Source: Tuctoria greenei
Taxonomy: Eukaryota > Streptophyta > Magnoliopsida > Poales > Poaceae
Length of the DNA: 64,000 nt
Reading direction: 5' to 3'
Assembly (NCBI GenBank): GCA_036927565.1
Contig: JAYESD010000007.1
Location: 6,717,644-6,781,643 of the forward strand
In this document: one piece after another, positions 55,101-64,000 of the stretch
Position numbering within the stretch: position 1 is the first letter of the stretch
Layout: every line of letters begins with the position of its first letter
Program-made: the position numbers and the translations under genes
The notes under the pieces: generated by a model
The model's input: only the letters and a program-made list of their open reading frames with translations
Database searches by the model: none
What the model was told of the DNA's origin: nothing

Positions 55101-56621
55101 TCAACTACCTCCGTGATAAGGGTTGAACCCTTGATGACGGAAGTATGCTGCAAGATCGGCTCGTTGTTGTAGCGTCGTGTTGAAGTTGGTGAATTGAGCA
55201 TCCATGTGTTGTTGCCAATCCTGGGTACCTTGAACATGCTCTTGGAGTGTGCTGTAGATGTCACCCGTTCTCACTTCAAGTTCTCTCATACGTCTAGTGA
55301 GGTCCGTCATTCCTTGGCTAGAGTCATCATGACTTCTGGCCGAAAAGGAACGATGTCCTCTCATGGACATTGGGGGCAAGCTGCTAGAGCTTGAAGAGGA
55401 TAAGGGTTGATCCCTTTGCCATTCTTGCCAAGATGATCCCCCAGTCTCATACGTCAGAGGTTGAGTCCATCCGGGCGCATAACCCATTGGGTTCTCTTCC
55501 TCTTGGTATTCATGGATCGGAGAGATTATCAGTGGCATGCCTGTGGCTACAGCTCTCGCACGATTCCTTGTTACCCTGCCAGAGACATTACTTCTTCTTG
55601 CTTCCTCAAGGGGAAGAAGATTAATGGTTAGCTTCCGGCATTTGTACAAATGAAAATCCAGGTTAGGTAACCGAATTTCATCGACAAAGCTGGGATAGAA
55701 AAATATCAAGGACCCATCTTGATCATGCTTAAGGGTATGTCCTTGCACTAAATAGTCTTCATCAATTAATTCTCTTTCAGTTTCAATATATTCAAATGAA
55801 GAGTATTTAAGTGCTCCTACCCTATCAGCAATATGAGTAATCGATGAAGTGCATTCAGTTGGTCCTGATTTTGAAATATAATCTAACCATTGTGTCATCA
55901 TGGCTTTGACTGGAGCAACTTTTATATTTTTAGTCATGGCAAACAAAATTTTCAATTCATCATCTCGCACAACCCTAATATCTCCCCTAGGAAACATAGT
56001 CATAGCCACCCATCTATGCATGAAGCGTAAGGTAGGGTTTTGGATGTGGCTATTCCTAGGAGCCCTACATGTGACCTCACTAGTTAGCTCATGCCAAAAA
56101 CTTTGTTTGTTAAACTTAGGCAAATTGTCTAAATCTAGCAAACACCGTTTATGGAAGCCTAGGATGCTACCTAATTATTTCCATAGGATGTTGTATTCTA
56201 ATTAAAATAATCTAAAAGAAATACCATCAAATCCCATTCTTAGCGTGCAAAGGAATTGGATAGTGAGAAGGCGTGAACCTTTCTCCTCTATGTGAGAAAA
56301 GTTATCAAATCCAATTGCATGCCAAATGGAAAGAAATTCGGAGTCCATAACTATTTTGGAGATCAAATGTGGATCGTAAGCCTTGGTGTGGCGGTACTCA
56401 CGATCTTGGAGAAGCCTGCGTGCTTGATCTTCAACTTCGCTTCGTATGTCGATGTCGTTGTCATGAAGAAGTTTGTGTGGGTTGCTTCTCTCTTCCATGG
56501 GAGTGTCCTCACACACACTTCTCCTCCTTGGGCTTGTACCCATGGAAGAGAGGCGTGCACTAGAACCTTCACCATGTCTTGAGCTTGCAGCCTCCTTCCT
56601 CTTTCCGAACAACATCTTCAT
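55101..56621 (-). pseudogene. E7 3' ORF (Athila ORF-type protein)
   Basis: One frame from ATG 56621 (MKMLFGKRKEAASSRHGEGSS) to 55101, about 506 codons, with only two stops (TAA after GISFRLF and TAA after YNILWK, near 56200 and 56178). Conserved core: HNSHIQ-like region NPTLRFMHRWVAMTMFPRGDIRVVRDDELKILFAM and PTECTSSITHIADRVGALKYSS. This is the protein found after pol in grass Athila-type elements, annotated elsewhere as Athila ORF-1-like. Ser-rich linker and a C-terminal MRELEVRTGDIYSTLQEHV helix. No signal peptide or membrane segment is evident. Function unknown. Confidence 0.75.
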
Positions 56622-57345
56622 GTCTTTTTGAGTTAACAAGCAAGAACAAAACAAGGCGAGAAAAATCCGAAAAGAAGCGATGTTTGGAAAACAAAACTCT
56701 CAACGAATTTTCTCCTCTTGAAAGCTTGAGTGTAAAATGCAAATGCAAACAAAAGAAAATCTTTTTGGGGATGGATTTGAGCAAGAGTGTTGCAATGAAG
56801 AGCAAGAAAAAAAAGGTGAGTTAGAGAGTGACTTGGAGAGGTGTAAAATGATGTGGTGTGTGAAGAGAGGTGCTCCTCACGGTCAAAATTTACAGGGTGC
56901 ACCTTCCAACGGTCACTTAGGGTTCAAAATGTAGCCGTCGGAGGAAGGGGAGCCAAATTGGCTCCACTCCCTGTTTGGCCGACCAGGGGGTTCAGCCGAC
57001 CTGACAGGTGGCCCCCCTGGTTCCCCTTTTGGCAAGTGGCTCCCCAACGGCTATAAAGTTAGCACGTTGGTGAAATGCCACATGTGCAGCTCAGAAAAAA
57101 TTATTTTTCAAATAAAAACCTTTTTTGTTCAAATCCAATAAAAATTTTCTTTTGAAAAGAAAGAAAGAAAAATGATAGTTGAGAATATAAGATTCTCAAC
57201 TTGCTAGGAAAAATCAAATATGCAATGGGAAAAATTCCAAATGGGGTGGAAAAAGAAAGAAAGAAAAATAAAGTGGGATAACTACCAATTTAACCTGTTG
57301 GCGTAGGTCTCACCACCGTCCGATGAAATGGACATTCCTCCGTCT
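56622..57345 (-). other. E7 leader between protease and 3' ORF
   Basis: About 720 bp where pol would be in a full element. On the element strand it carries GGTCGGCTGAACC...GGTCGGCC (56974-57002) as in the LTR U3, followed by a long C/T-rich leader up to the ATG. It looks like a promoter plus 5' UTR. No ORF. Confidence 0.55.
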
Positions 57346-58641
57346 TCATTTCACATCCGGGCCCGGAGGGATGGGCTCGAACGGCTTGTCTTGCTTCTTC
57401 TGCCATTCCTTCTTTGGCGGTTTGGTGGACTTGGGCCTTCGGGAAGGTCCAGATGATTCCGTCGCCTTTGGATATCGGCGTGGTTGAAACGACGGATTCT
57501 CCTTGTAGATGAATCTTCTCATGAATGCAATGAGTGAGTCCACCTTTGGCGGTGTGACTTCGACCTCTCTGATGTGTTTATCATTCGGCCCATACTTGAT
57601 TTGAATCATGGAGCATTGTTCTGATTTTGGCCGAAAGTAAAACCTTTCCACCTTGCCATTGATATGGAAGTTGATTTCTCCAGCTCCCACATCTATGCGA
57701 GCTTTTGCAGTGCTTAGGATTGGATGCCCAAGAATGAGTGGTGTATCCTTCTCGGTGTCCATGTCTAGCACCACAAAATCCACGGAGATGAAGCAGTTAC
57801 GGATCTTCACCGGGACGTCTTCAGCAATACCCGATGGATAACGGACTGAAGAGTTAGCCAGTTGTAGCTGCATTGGTGTTCGAGTTAGCTCTGCGAAGTT
57901 CAGCTGGTCGAACACAACCTTGGGCATCACACTAACACTTGCTCCCAAATCACAAAGTGCCTTGTCAAAGTGATGAGCCCCAATTGAGCATGAAATGGTA
58001 GGACACTCAGGGTCCTTTTTCTTTTCAGGAAGCCTATTGAGGATGGCTGCACTGCAGTCTTCCGTAAGCTTGACGACCTTAATGGTGGGCAATGGCCGTT
58101 TGTTGTTCAATATGTCCTTGAGATTGCGAGCATAAGTGAGTACTTGCATCGCATCAATCAAGGGCACATTGATGTGGATCTTTTGGATGATCTCAACAAA
58201 ACGATTGAATTGCTCATCCACTGTTGGCTTCCTTTGTCTGTGAGGGAATGGCAATAAGTGGGTGTCTTCAAAGTGTTTGGCCATTCTTTCACCAAGTAAT
58301 TCACTTGGGACATCCTCCTTCTCAGGTTCAGTTGTCCTCTTTTCTTGTGTGGGATATGGCGGGTCACGAGTGGTCTTTCCTCCTCTTGTAACCACTGCAC
58401 TGACGTTCTCCACTGGGGCTTTTGGCTGCCCCGGAATTTTGTTGTTTTCTAATGGAGGTACAACTGCAGCAAGTTGTGCCAACTGAGTCTCCAACATCTT
58501 GTTGAAGCTCAGTTGATTCTTGAATGCTGAGGATAGTCCATCAATCTTTGCATTGATATTCTCTAGGGTCTTGTCATTACCTGACAGCTTCTTGGATAGG
58601 GCCTCATTGATCTTGAGCTGGCTAATGGCAAGTTCTCTCAT
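57346..58641 (-). CDS. E7 gag C-terminus and aspartic protease
   Basis: A 431-codon open segment that continues gag after a one-base shift near 58700. It begins MRELAISQLKINEALSKKLSG with a helical stretch, then HRQRKPTVDEQFNRFVEIIQKIHINVPLIDAMQ typical of Athila gag-pro. The protease loop is CDLGASVSVMPKVVFDQL, where the catalytic Asp is in D-L-G-A-S form as in this lineage, then TPLILGHPILSTAKARIDVGAG. The C-terminal tail is Lys/Pro-rich. No stop interrupts it. It would process gag if expressed. Confidence 0.85.
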   Translation of the reverse strand: MRELAISQLKINEALSKKLSGNDKTLENINAKIDGLSSAFKNQLSFNKMLETQLAQLAAVVPPLENNKIPGQPKAPVENVSAVVTRGGKTTRDPPYPTQEKRTTEPEKEDVPSELLGERMAKHFEDTHLLPFPHRQRKPTVDEQFNRFVEIIQKIHINVPLIDAMQVLTYARNLKDILNNKRPLPTIKVVKLTEDCSAAILNRLPEKKKDPECPTISCSIGAHHFDKALCDLGASVSVMPKVVFDQLNFAELTRTPMQLQLANSSVRYPSGIAEDVPVKIRNCFISVDFVVLDMDTEKDTPLILGHPILSTAKARIDVGAGEINFHINGKVERFYFRPKSEQCSMIQIKYGPNDKHIREVEVTPPKVDSLIAFMRRFIYKENPSFQPRRYPKATESSGPSRRPKSTKPPKKEWQKKQDKPFEPIPPGPDVK

Positions 58642-59744
58642 GTTGGGCTGATTTCCAGGGTTGCCATTGTTGTTGTACCCTCCTTGAAAGAACGGGCATA
58701 CCCTTGAACTCCTGGACGATAGCCATTGATTTTGTTGAAATTTCCATTGTTGGCAAGGTATAAGGCATCCTCACGAGTTTTTGGGCAATCATTGCCCATA
58801 TGACCCGTGTCGCCACAGACTTCACACGTGATGTGAGAGTCTAGGGCATAGGCATTGCCAAAAACTTCACCACTGGCTTGTCCATCAATTTTCTTCATTA
58901 GGAGGTCCAATTTTGCAGCGATCATGTCCACCTCCTTCAAGGTGTGCTTGCCTCGCTGTCGGGTATGGAGACGCTCATCGTTCCATCCGATGTTGGACAC
59001 CATATTCTCAATTAGATCTTTAGCTTTTGGCACCGTCAATGAGAAGAAGGCTCCTCCAGCAGCAGCATCCAAATGGTCACGAGCTGATGGGATCAGCCCG
59101 TTATAGAAATTTTGAATAAGGATCCAGTCATCCATCCCATGGCGTGGACAGGCTAGGATGTACTCCTGAAGCCTTTCCCATGCCTTGGGAATAGATTCCT
59201 TGGACTCTTGCTAAAAGCTGGAAATCCTTCCACGTAGGGCATTGGTTTTGCCCAACGGGAAGAATTTGGCAAGGAATGTCGTAGAACATTTCTCCCAAGT
59301 GTCTACAGCACTTCGGTTCACTTAGAACCACTGTTTCGCTCTCCCAAGTTGGGAGAACGGGAACAGTCTCAGACGGACCGCATCCTGAGACACGTCCTTG
59401 ATCTTAAAAGTGCTGCAGATCTCGAGGAATTGTTGCAAGTGAGCATTTGCATCCTCGTTAGCCTTCCCACAGAATGGGTTGGCTTGCACCATAGTGATAA
59501 TGCCAGTTTTGATCTCGAAGTTCACATCTCCCGTGTTAACAGTGGGCCCAATAGGCACATTGTTAGCAGAGGGAGCTGAGAACTCACGAAGGGTCTTCTG
59601 GGCCATTAGCGTTTGGATTGTTGGTGCAAAAATGCTGGCTTGCTTTGCCGCTCGAATCTTCTGAGGAGTAACGACATGGGGTCGGCCTCTCAGAAGAGAT
59701 TCGGGATCTTCAACAAAGTTTTCCGGCAGGCGGAAACCATACAT
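58638..59744 (-). pseudogene. E7 gag N-terminal part
   Basis: Starts at ATG 59744 (MYGFRLPENFVEDPESLLRG), about 110 bp after the primer site. Capsid: ANEDANAHLQQFLEICSTFKIK, VRLRLFPFSQLGRAKQWF, then stops TAA near 59322 and TAG near 59214, and WILIQNFYNGLIPSARDHLDAAAGGAFF. Zinc knuckle CEVCGDTGHMGNDC is intact (about 58810). Near 58700 a one-base change shifts the frame into the protease segment. Classical Athila gag. Confidence 0.85.
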
Positions 59745-59856
59745 ACACTACCCTATTTTCACATTTAAAATGTGAAAACAAAGAATGGTTATCCTACTAA
59801 AATCCTACCCAGGGTTCTATTCTATTCACTTAGTCATGTTATATATCTATTTGCCT

Positions 59857-59874
59857 TCCCCGACAACGGCACCA
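59857..59874 (-). other. E7 primer-binding site (tRNA-Asp type)
   Basis: Element strand TGGTGCCGTTGTCGGGGA, two changes from the tRNA-Asp complement, directly after the LTR end plus 8 nt. Confidence 0.85.
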
Positions 59875-59882
59875 GAAATGCT

Positions 59883-60787
59883 TGTTGACGGCTCCTAAGG
59901 TATACTAACAAATCATCCCCGACAATAGTGTCAGAAATGCTCGTTGGTATTACTTATGCACCATTAACTACACATATCCAACTGATGTGTCAGAAATGCT
60001 TGTTAATGGTTCTATTGGATCACAGAGTGAATTCCGCAAGCGCACGGAGATATCATTGTAGCATTTCCCTTAAAAGTATTCCCAAGGGTGTCATTTATTT
60101 GATCCCAAAGGAAGCCGGGGTAGAGATATAACAATCATCAAGTGGAAATGGTAGAAAGGTCTCAGTAAGAATCTAGTAAGGATGGATAGAATAATAGTGG
60201 AGGTAGTGTGACACACACAAAAGCTTTCAAGTCTAAGGGGGGTAAGAGGATCCTAGAGTTTAGTTAAGGTTGAGAGCTAGAGGTACTCCTACTATGCTCT
60301 ATTGTACATATACATAGTCTAAACTAATTATTCATAAGCTAGATCAATAGTGAATACTTATGCTATGTGGTTCAACACATCGGGCACGAGCTTACCCCTA
60401 GCAATTCTAGGGCGACTCCCGCCAAGAGCCTGTGGCATAGCCGAACATGGAGGATTACAAAGGACAGATAGGGTTGTCACCACCTACTGCCTACCTCTTC
60501 AATCTGTGGGTCTACGAGACATCCAATGCTATTTAACTATCCTAGCACCATGCTAGCATATTAAGTAATTACCTTAAGAGCCTAGGCACAATCCATCGTA
60601 AGGCAATGAATTGAATCATCATTGAACCAATGTTGATACACAACATAATTATCCATACTAACCTTGTTATGTTATAATTAACTAGACTATAGTGGGGGTC
60701 TATAGGTTCTACGATAATGAGATATGTTCATGATGAAATAGTCATAGAAGCTATACCTTCCACATACATGGACTCCACAATCAAACC
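59883..60787 (-). repeat. E7 5' LTR (truncated)
   Basis: Matches 52067 to about 52975 of the 3' LTR; the U3 half is missing or lies beyond E8. PBS-like copies at 59914-59940 and 59975-59999. Confidence 0.9.
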
Positions 60788-61088
60788 AAAAAGGGAGAGA
60801 TTGTATGTGCATCTAGGATATCCCTTGTGGGTTTTGGCTAATTGATGACGGACATATGAGATCCTAATGAAACTATTGAGATGATTGCAGGACAAACAAA
60901 GTGAAACAACTCGGTGCACACAAAAAGGTGAAAGATGGAGTGTGTCCAAAGAGGAATACTTTGATGGAACTTGGAAGAACAAATTAGATTTTAAATGTAT
61001 AGGGAGTGTATGAAAGACACACTCCAAGAGCTCACGACCTTGCGCACGGGTAAGGGTTTTAAAATTAACCTAACATCTCACAGTGCAC

Positions 61089-61450
61089 CGGACTAGTCCG
61101 TTTTCCAACCGGACTAGTCCACCAAACTTTCAGGAGTCTCTTTTCACATAGGGCCGAACTAGTCTGTTTTCCAACTGGACTAGTCCGCCAGACTTTCTGG
61201 AGTCTGTTTTCATGTAGGGCCGGACTAGTCCATTTTCAAGCCGGACCAGTCTCCCAGACTTTCTGGAGTCTGCTTTCACATAGGATCGGACTAGTCCGTT
61301 TTCCAACCGGACTAGTCCGCCAGACTTTCTGGAGTCCATCTTCACATAGGGTCGGACAAGTCCATTTTCCAACTGGACTAGTCCACCAAACTTTATGGAC
61401 ATTGAGTTGCACTGTGACCGGACAAGTCCGGACTTGCACCGGACTAGTCC
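61089..61450 (+). repeat. 66-bp tandem array in E8 LTR
   Basis: About five copies; unit starts at 61153, 61219, 61285 and 61351, a 66-bp spacing. Each unit has two CCGGACTAGTCCG-like near-palindromes separated by TTTTCCAAC, then CCAGACTTTCTGGAGTC. The last motifs end about 40 bp before the TATA box. Confidence 0.93.
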
Positions 61451-61487
61451 GGTATTAGGGTTTTACAACGATAACTTTTTGGAAACC

Positions 61488-61497
61488 CTATAAAAAG
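61488..61497 (+). promoter_or_regulatory. E8 LTR TATA box
   Basis: CTATAAAAAG just after the tandem array, followed by a plausible leader. Confidence 0.7.
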
Positions 61498-62254
61498 AGG
61501 ATCCACGGCTTTCCTATGAACATACACGTCGAATACTACTGAAAATACAAACCCTAGCGCCACCACCTTGTCCCAAGAGACCAAAACACATCTCCCCACA
61601 CATCTAAGGTGCAAAAAGAGCAAAATCCATTGAACACTTGGATTCGAGATTGGGAAATCGTCGTTCCTTTGTTGCGAGCTCCTGGGGTTTGATCTTTCTA
61701 CACTCATACTGTGCATTGTAATAATTTCAAGTGTATTTGATCGCTTCTTTCATTGTAATTCTCATGGGAGCCCTCAACGTGTGAGGTTGCCCCACAAACT
61801 CGATGATTACCCGTGCTAGTGGAATCAAGTCGGTCTATGTGGTGACTTGAAGAGGAAAAGGGTTGGAGACCCGGCTCTGTGTGAGCTTCCTCAACGAGGA
61901 CGTAGATCTCGTGGTGAGATCGAACCCCGGTAAAAACTTGTGTCTCTTGTGCCTTATTTCTTTTACATTTTGTTCACTAGATCACTTGATTACTAAACAT
62001 CAATTTAAGTTGCTTATAAGTTTCCACGTGCATTCATACAATAATCGTAAACCAAAGTATCTGTGGTTCTCATTCCCGCTGCTAAAAGAATCTAGGTTCC
62101 CAAACAAAACTTAATTAATTCACATTTTTTAGCACACCGGACTAGTCCGCCCACACAACCGGACTAGTCCGGTCAAACAAGTTTTTGACGACTCTATTAA
62201 GTGTGCAGGAAATTTTAAAGGCCTATTCACCCCCACCTCTAGGCCACATTCAAT

Positions 62255-62266
62255 TGGTATCAGAGC
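62255..62266 (+). other. E8 primer-binding site
   Basis: TGGTATCAGAGC, tRNA-Met type, 2 nt after the LTR end. Confidence 0.9.
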
Positions 62267-62306
62267 AAGGTTCTCCGTCAATGATACTCACATCTCGGAG
62301 AGATCA

Positions 62307-64000
62307 ATGGCCTCTATAAAGAACAACGGTATCCTAAAGACGAACATCAATGAGGAGGAACAAGAAGCTAAAGCCTTCGATGTGCTGAGAGAAAGCCCAC
62401 ATGATGATGAAGAAGTGCGACAGCTAAAGGCACTCCTGAGAAAGAAATTGTTGGCACAAAAAGGAAAAGAAGAAGAGAAGACGATTGGGAGTGGTCATCA
62501 CGACTACTCCCGATATCCTTATAACTACAACCGTCTCAATTCAAACAATCACTATCTCTCTATTCCTATGGGAAAGCCTCCACAGTTTGACGGAAGTGAC
62601 TACACCATGTGGAAGTACAACATGAAAATGCATCTAATATCTCTGAATCCTAGTCTGTGGCACATTGTTTGCACAGGCATAGATATCTCAGACACGGATG
62701 AGGAACTCACTCCAGAACAAGAACAAGAGATTCACAGAAATGCACAAGCCGTTGCGGTGATCACATCATCACTAAGCAGAGAGGAATTCACCAAGATTGA
62801 TGGTTTAGAAAGTGCAAAAGAAATCTGGGATACACTTAAGACAGCTCACGAAGGAAATAGGTCGGTTCGTGAAGCTAAAATTGAGATGCTTGAAGGAGAG
62901 TTGGGGAGATTTGCTATTGAAGAAGGCAAATCACCTCAAGACATGTACAACCTAATGAAGGCACTCATCAACAAAATTTGTGCCTATGGAAGTAAGAAAT
63001 GGACGGATCACGAGGTGGTCAAAAGAATGATTAGAGCCTTCATGCCAAGAAATGTCACACTGTGCTCAATGATTAGAGAAAGCCCAGGGTTTCACAAAAT
63101 GACTCCCGATGAGTTATTGGGGAAGATCATAAATCATGAAATGATGGAGAAAGAGGCTCAATACATCAAAGACTTAGCCGAACTCACCTCTTCCAAAAGG
63201 AAAGAAGTTGCTCTCAAAGCAACGTGCAGACCCAAAGTCAAAGAAACTCGTGAAGACCAAGACAACGGAGATACAAGCAACGAGAGCACCAATCTTGATG
63301 ATGAAGAAATGGTACTCTTTATCAAGAAGTTCAAGCACATGATGAAAAGAAGACACGACAAAAATTCAAATGAAGGCAAAAGCAAGGATAAAGGGAAATC
63401 CAAGGCTCAACGCACTTGCTACAACTACGGAGAGTATGGTCACTTCATGGTGGACTGCACTTATGAAGAAAACAAAAAGAAGAAGGAAACAAGACCTCAA
63501 GATAAGAAAAATTTCAGAAAAAGAAGACAAGCCCATCAAGCTCACATTGGCAAGGAGTGGGACTCAAACGACGAGTCCTCCTCTATCGCAGTCAAGAAAC
63601 CTACTATGAGAGCCACACTCTTCCCAAACATGGGAGGATGGGATATGAACAACCACACTTGCCTTATGGCTAAGGAAGGCAAGAAAAAGGTTTGACTTAC
63701 TCCTCCTATGCTAAATTCCTTTATTGATGACTTTGATAGCTCTAGTGATAATGAAGAAATGTTTACAGGATTAAGTAAAATTGCTTTAAAGAAAATGGAA
63801 ATATTGTCGAACGAAATCTATGAAAAGGAGGAACTTATTAACCGACAAGAAGATATGCTCATCCGTGAAAGGAACAGATATCAAGAAGTTGAAAAGCTTC
63901 TTGAGCTTCAAAGAGAGAAGAACGAGTCACTTGAGTTTGAGCTAGCCTTGAGTAAGGAAACTTACTCAAAGCTAGAGGACTCGCATATTGCAATAAAGGA
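62307..64000 (+). pseudogene. E8 gag (nearly intact, one stop)
   Basis: ATG 62307 (MASIKNNGILKTNINEEEQ) opens 462 codons ending at TGA 63693. The same frame then stays open to the window edge with LNSFIDDFDSSSDNEEMF and a Glu/Lys coiled coil, as SIRE gag normally continues, so the TGA is probably a premature stop. Capsid (UBN2-type): SIPMGKPPQFDGSDYTMWKYNMKMHL, ESAKEIWDTLKTAHEGNRSVREAKIEMLEGEL. The zinc knuckle reads CYNYGEYGHFMVDC: the second Cys is Tyr (codon 63426-63428, TAC for TGC), which should weaken RNA binding. Confidence 0.88.

Larger units (their letters stand above)
52067..60787 (-). mobile_element. E7, Athila-related element lacking pol
   Basis: Minus-strand LTR element: 3' LTR 52067-53734, 3' ORF 55101-56621, gag-protease 57346-59744, primer site 59857-59874 and a 5' LTR from 59883 that breaks off at 60787. 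LTRs start TGTTGACGG and end CCGTCAACA. No reverse transcriptase or integrase occurs between protease and 3' ORF, only about 700 bp of leader. LTR and 3' UTR modules match E2 in reverse complement. It would depend on enzymes supplied elsewhere. Confidence 0.9.
60802..62252 (+). repeat. E8 5' LTR
   Basis: 1451 bp from TGTATGTGC to ACATTCA, with a 66-bp tandem array, TATA box at 61488 and two more ACTAGTCCG motifs near 62137-62175. The end is fixed by the following primer site. Confidence 0.85.
60788..64000 (+). mobile_element. E8, SIRE-type Ty1/copia element (5' part)
   Basis: 5' LTR 60802-62252, primer site and a near-intact gag; the element runs off the window. A purine tract just before the LTR (60788-60801) resembles a polypurine tract and is not part of E7. 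The insertion edge on the E7 side is at about 60788. Confidence 0.88.

Noticed and set aside
61130..61402. Minus-strand ORF with 22-residue repeats (SGGLVQLENGLVRPYVK).
   Set aside because: It is the translation of the 66-bp LTR array; openness follows from the unit being a multiple of three. No start context or homologue.
61089..61450. CRISPR-like array.
   Set aside because: Direct repeats have no unique spacers of constant size, the unit is a tandem LTR repeat next to a TATA box, and the DNA is eukaryotic.

Overview
The window is plant nuclear DNA, almost certainly from a grass, and it consists entirely of nested LTR retrotransposons. No host gene, tRNA or rRNA could be supported. The grass call rests on the element types: Tat/RIRE2-like Ty3 elements with a PF04195-type extra gene, a Tekay-like chromovirus with an extra ORF0 and LTRs of about 3.8 kb, Athila-related elements primed by tRNA-Asp, and SIRE-type Ty1/copia elements. 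I call the elements E1 to E8 in order of appearance.

Layout. E1 (minus, Tat-like, degenerate) occupies 1-2479 and 11500-14391. E2 (plus, Athila-related, gag-pol) sits inside E1 at 2480-11499 with 1227-bp LTRs and target duplication GTGAG. E3 (plus, Tekay-like, with ORF0, gag, pol and a chromodomain-like tail) starts at 14392 inside E1 and runs to 46638. E4 (minus, Tat-like, a much younger sibling of E1) lies inside the 5' LTR of E3 at 15697-23510, duplication AATCC. E5 (plus, SIRE-type copia) lies inside the 3' LTR of E3 at 34507-43678, duplication TATTT. E6 (minus, Tat-like) starts at 46639, about 60 bp before the expected end of the E3 3' LTR. It shows its 3' LTR and an antisense intron-containing extra gene (48021-51265). 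E7 (minus, Athila-related, gag-protease plus a 3' ORF but no pol) interrupts E6 at 52067. E8 (plus, SIRE-type copia: 5' LTR and gag) interrupts E7 at about 60788 and runs off the window.

Relative age follows from the nesting: E1 is oldest; E2 and E3 came later; E4, E5 and E6 inserted into E3; E7 inserted into E6; E8 inserted into E7. Nearly all coding regions carry stops or frameshifts. The best preserved are E4 (one uninterrupted frame apart from ten stop codons), the E7 gag-protease and the E8 gag.

Most unusual points: (1) the LTR of E7 contains a ladder of decayed primer-binding-site copies at an exact 59-bp spacing, as if the LTR grew in steps past its old end; (2) E2 and E7 share LTR modules and a 3' UTR hairpin with an identical outer stem but a different inner stem, while one has pol and the other does not; (3) the antisense gene of E6 has a 77-nt intron whose removal restores the reading frame; (4) E1 and E4 carry a tandem-repeat insertion inside their RNase H domain.
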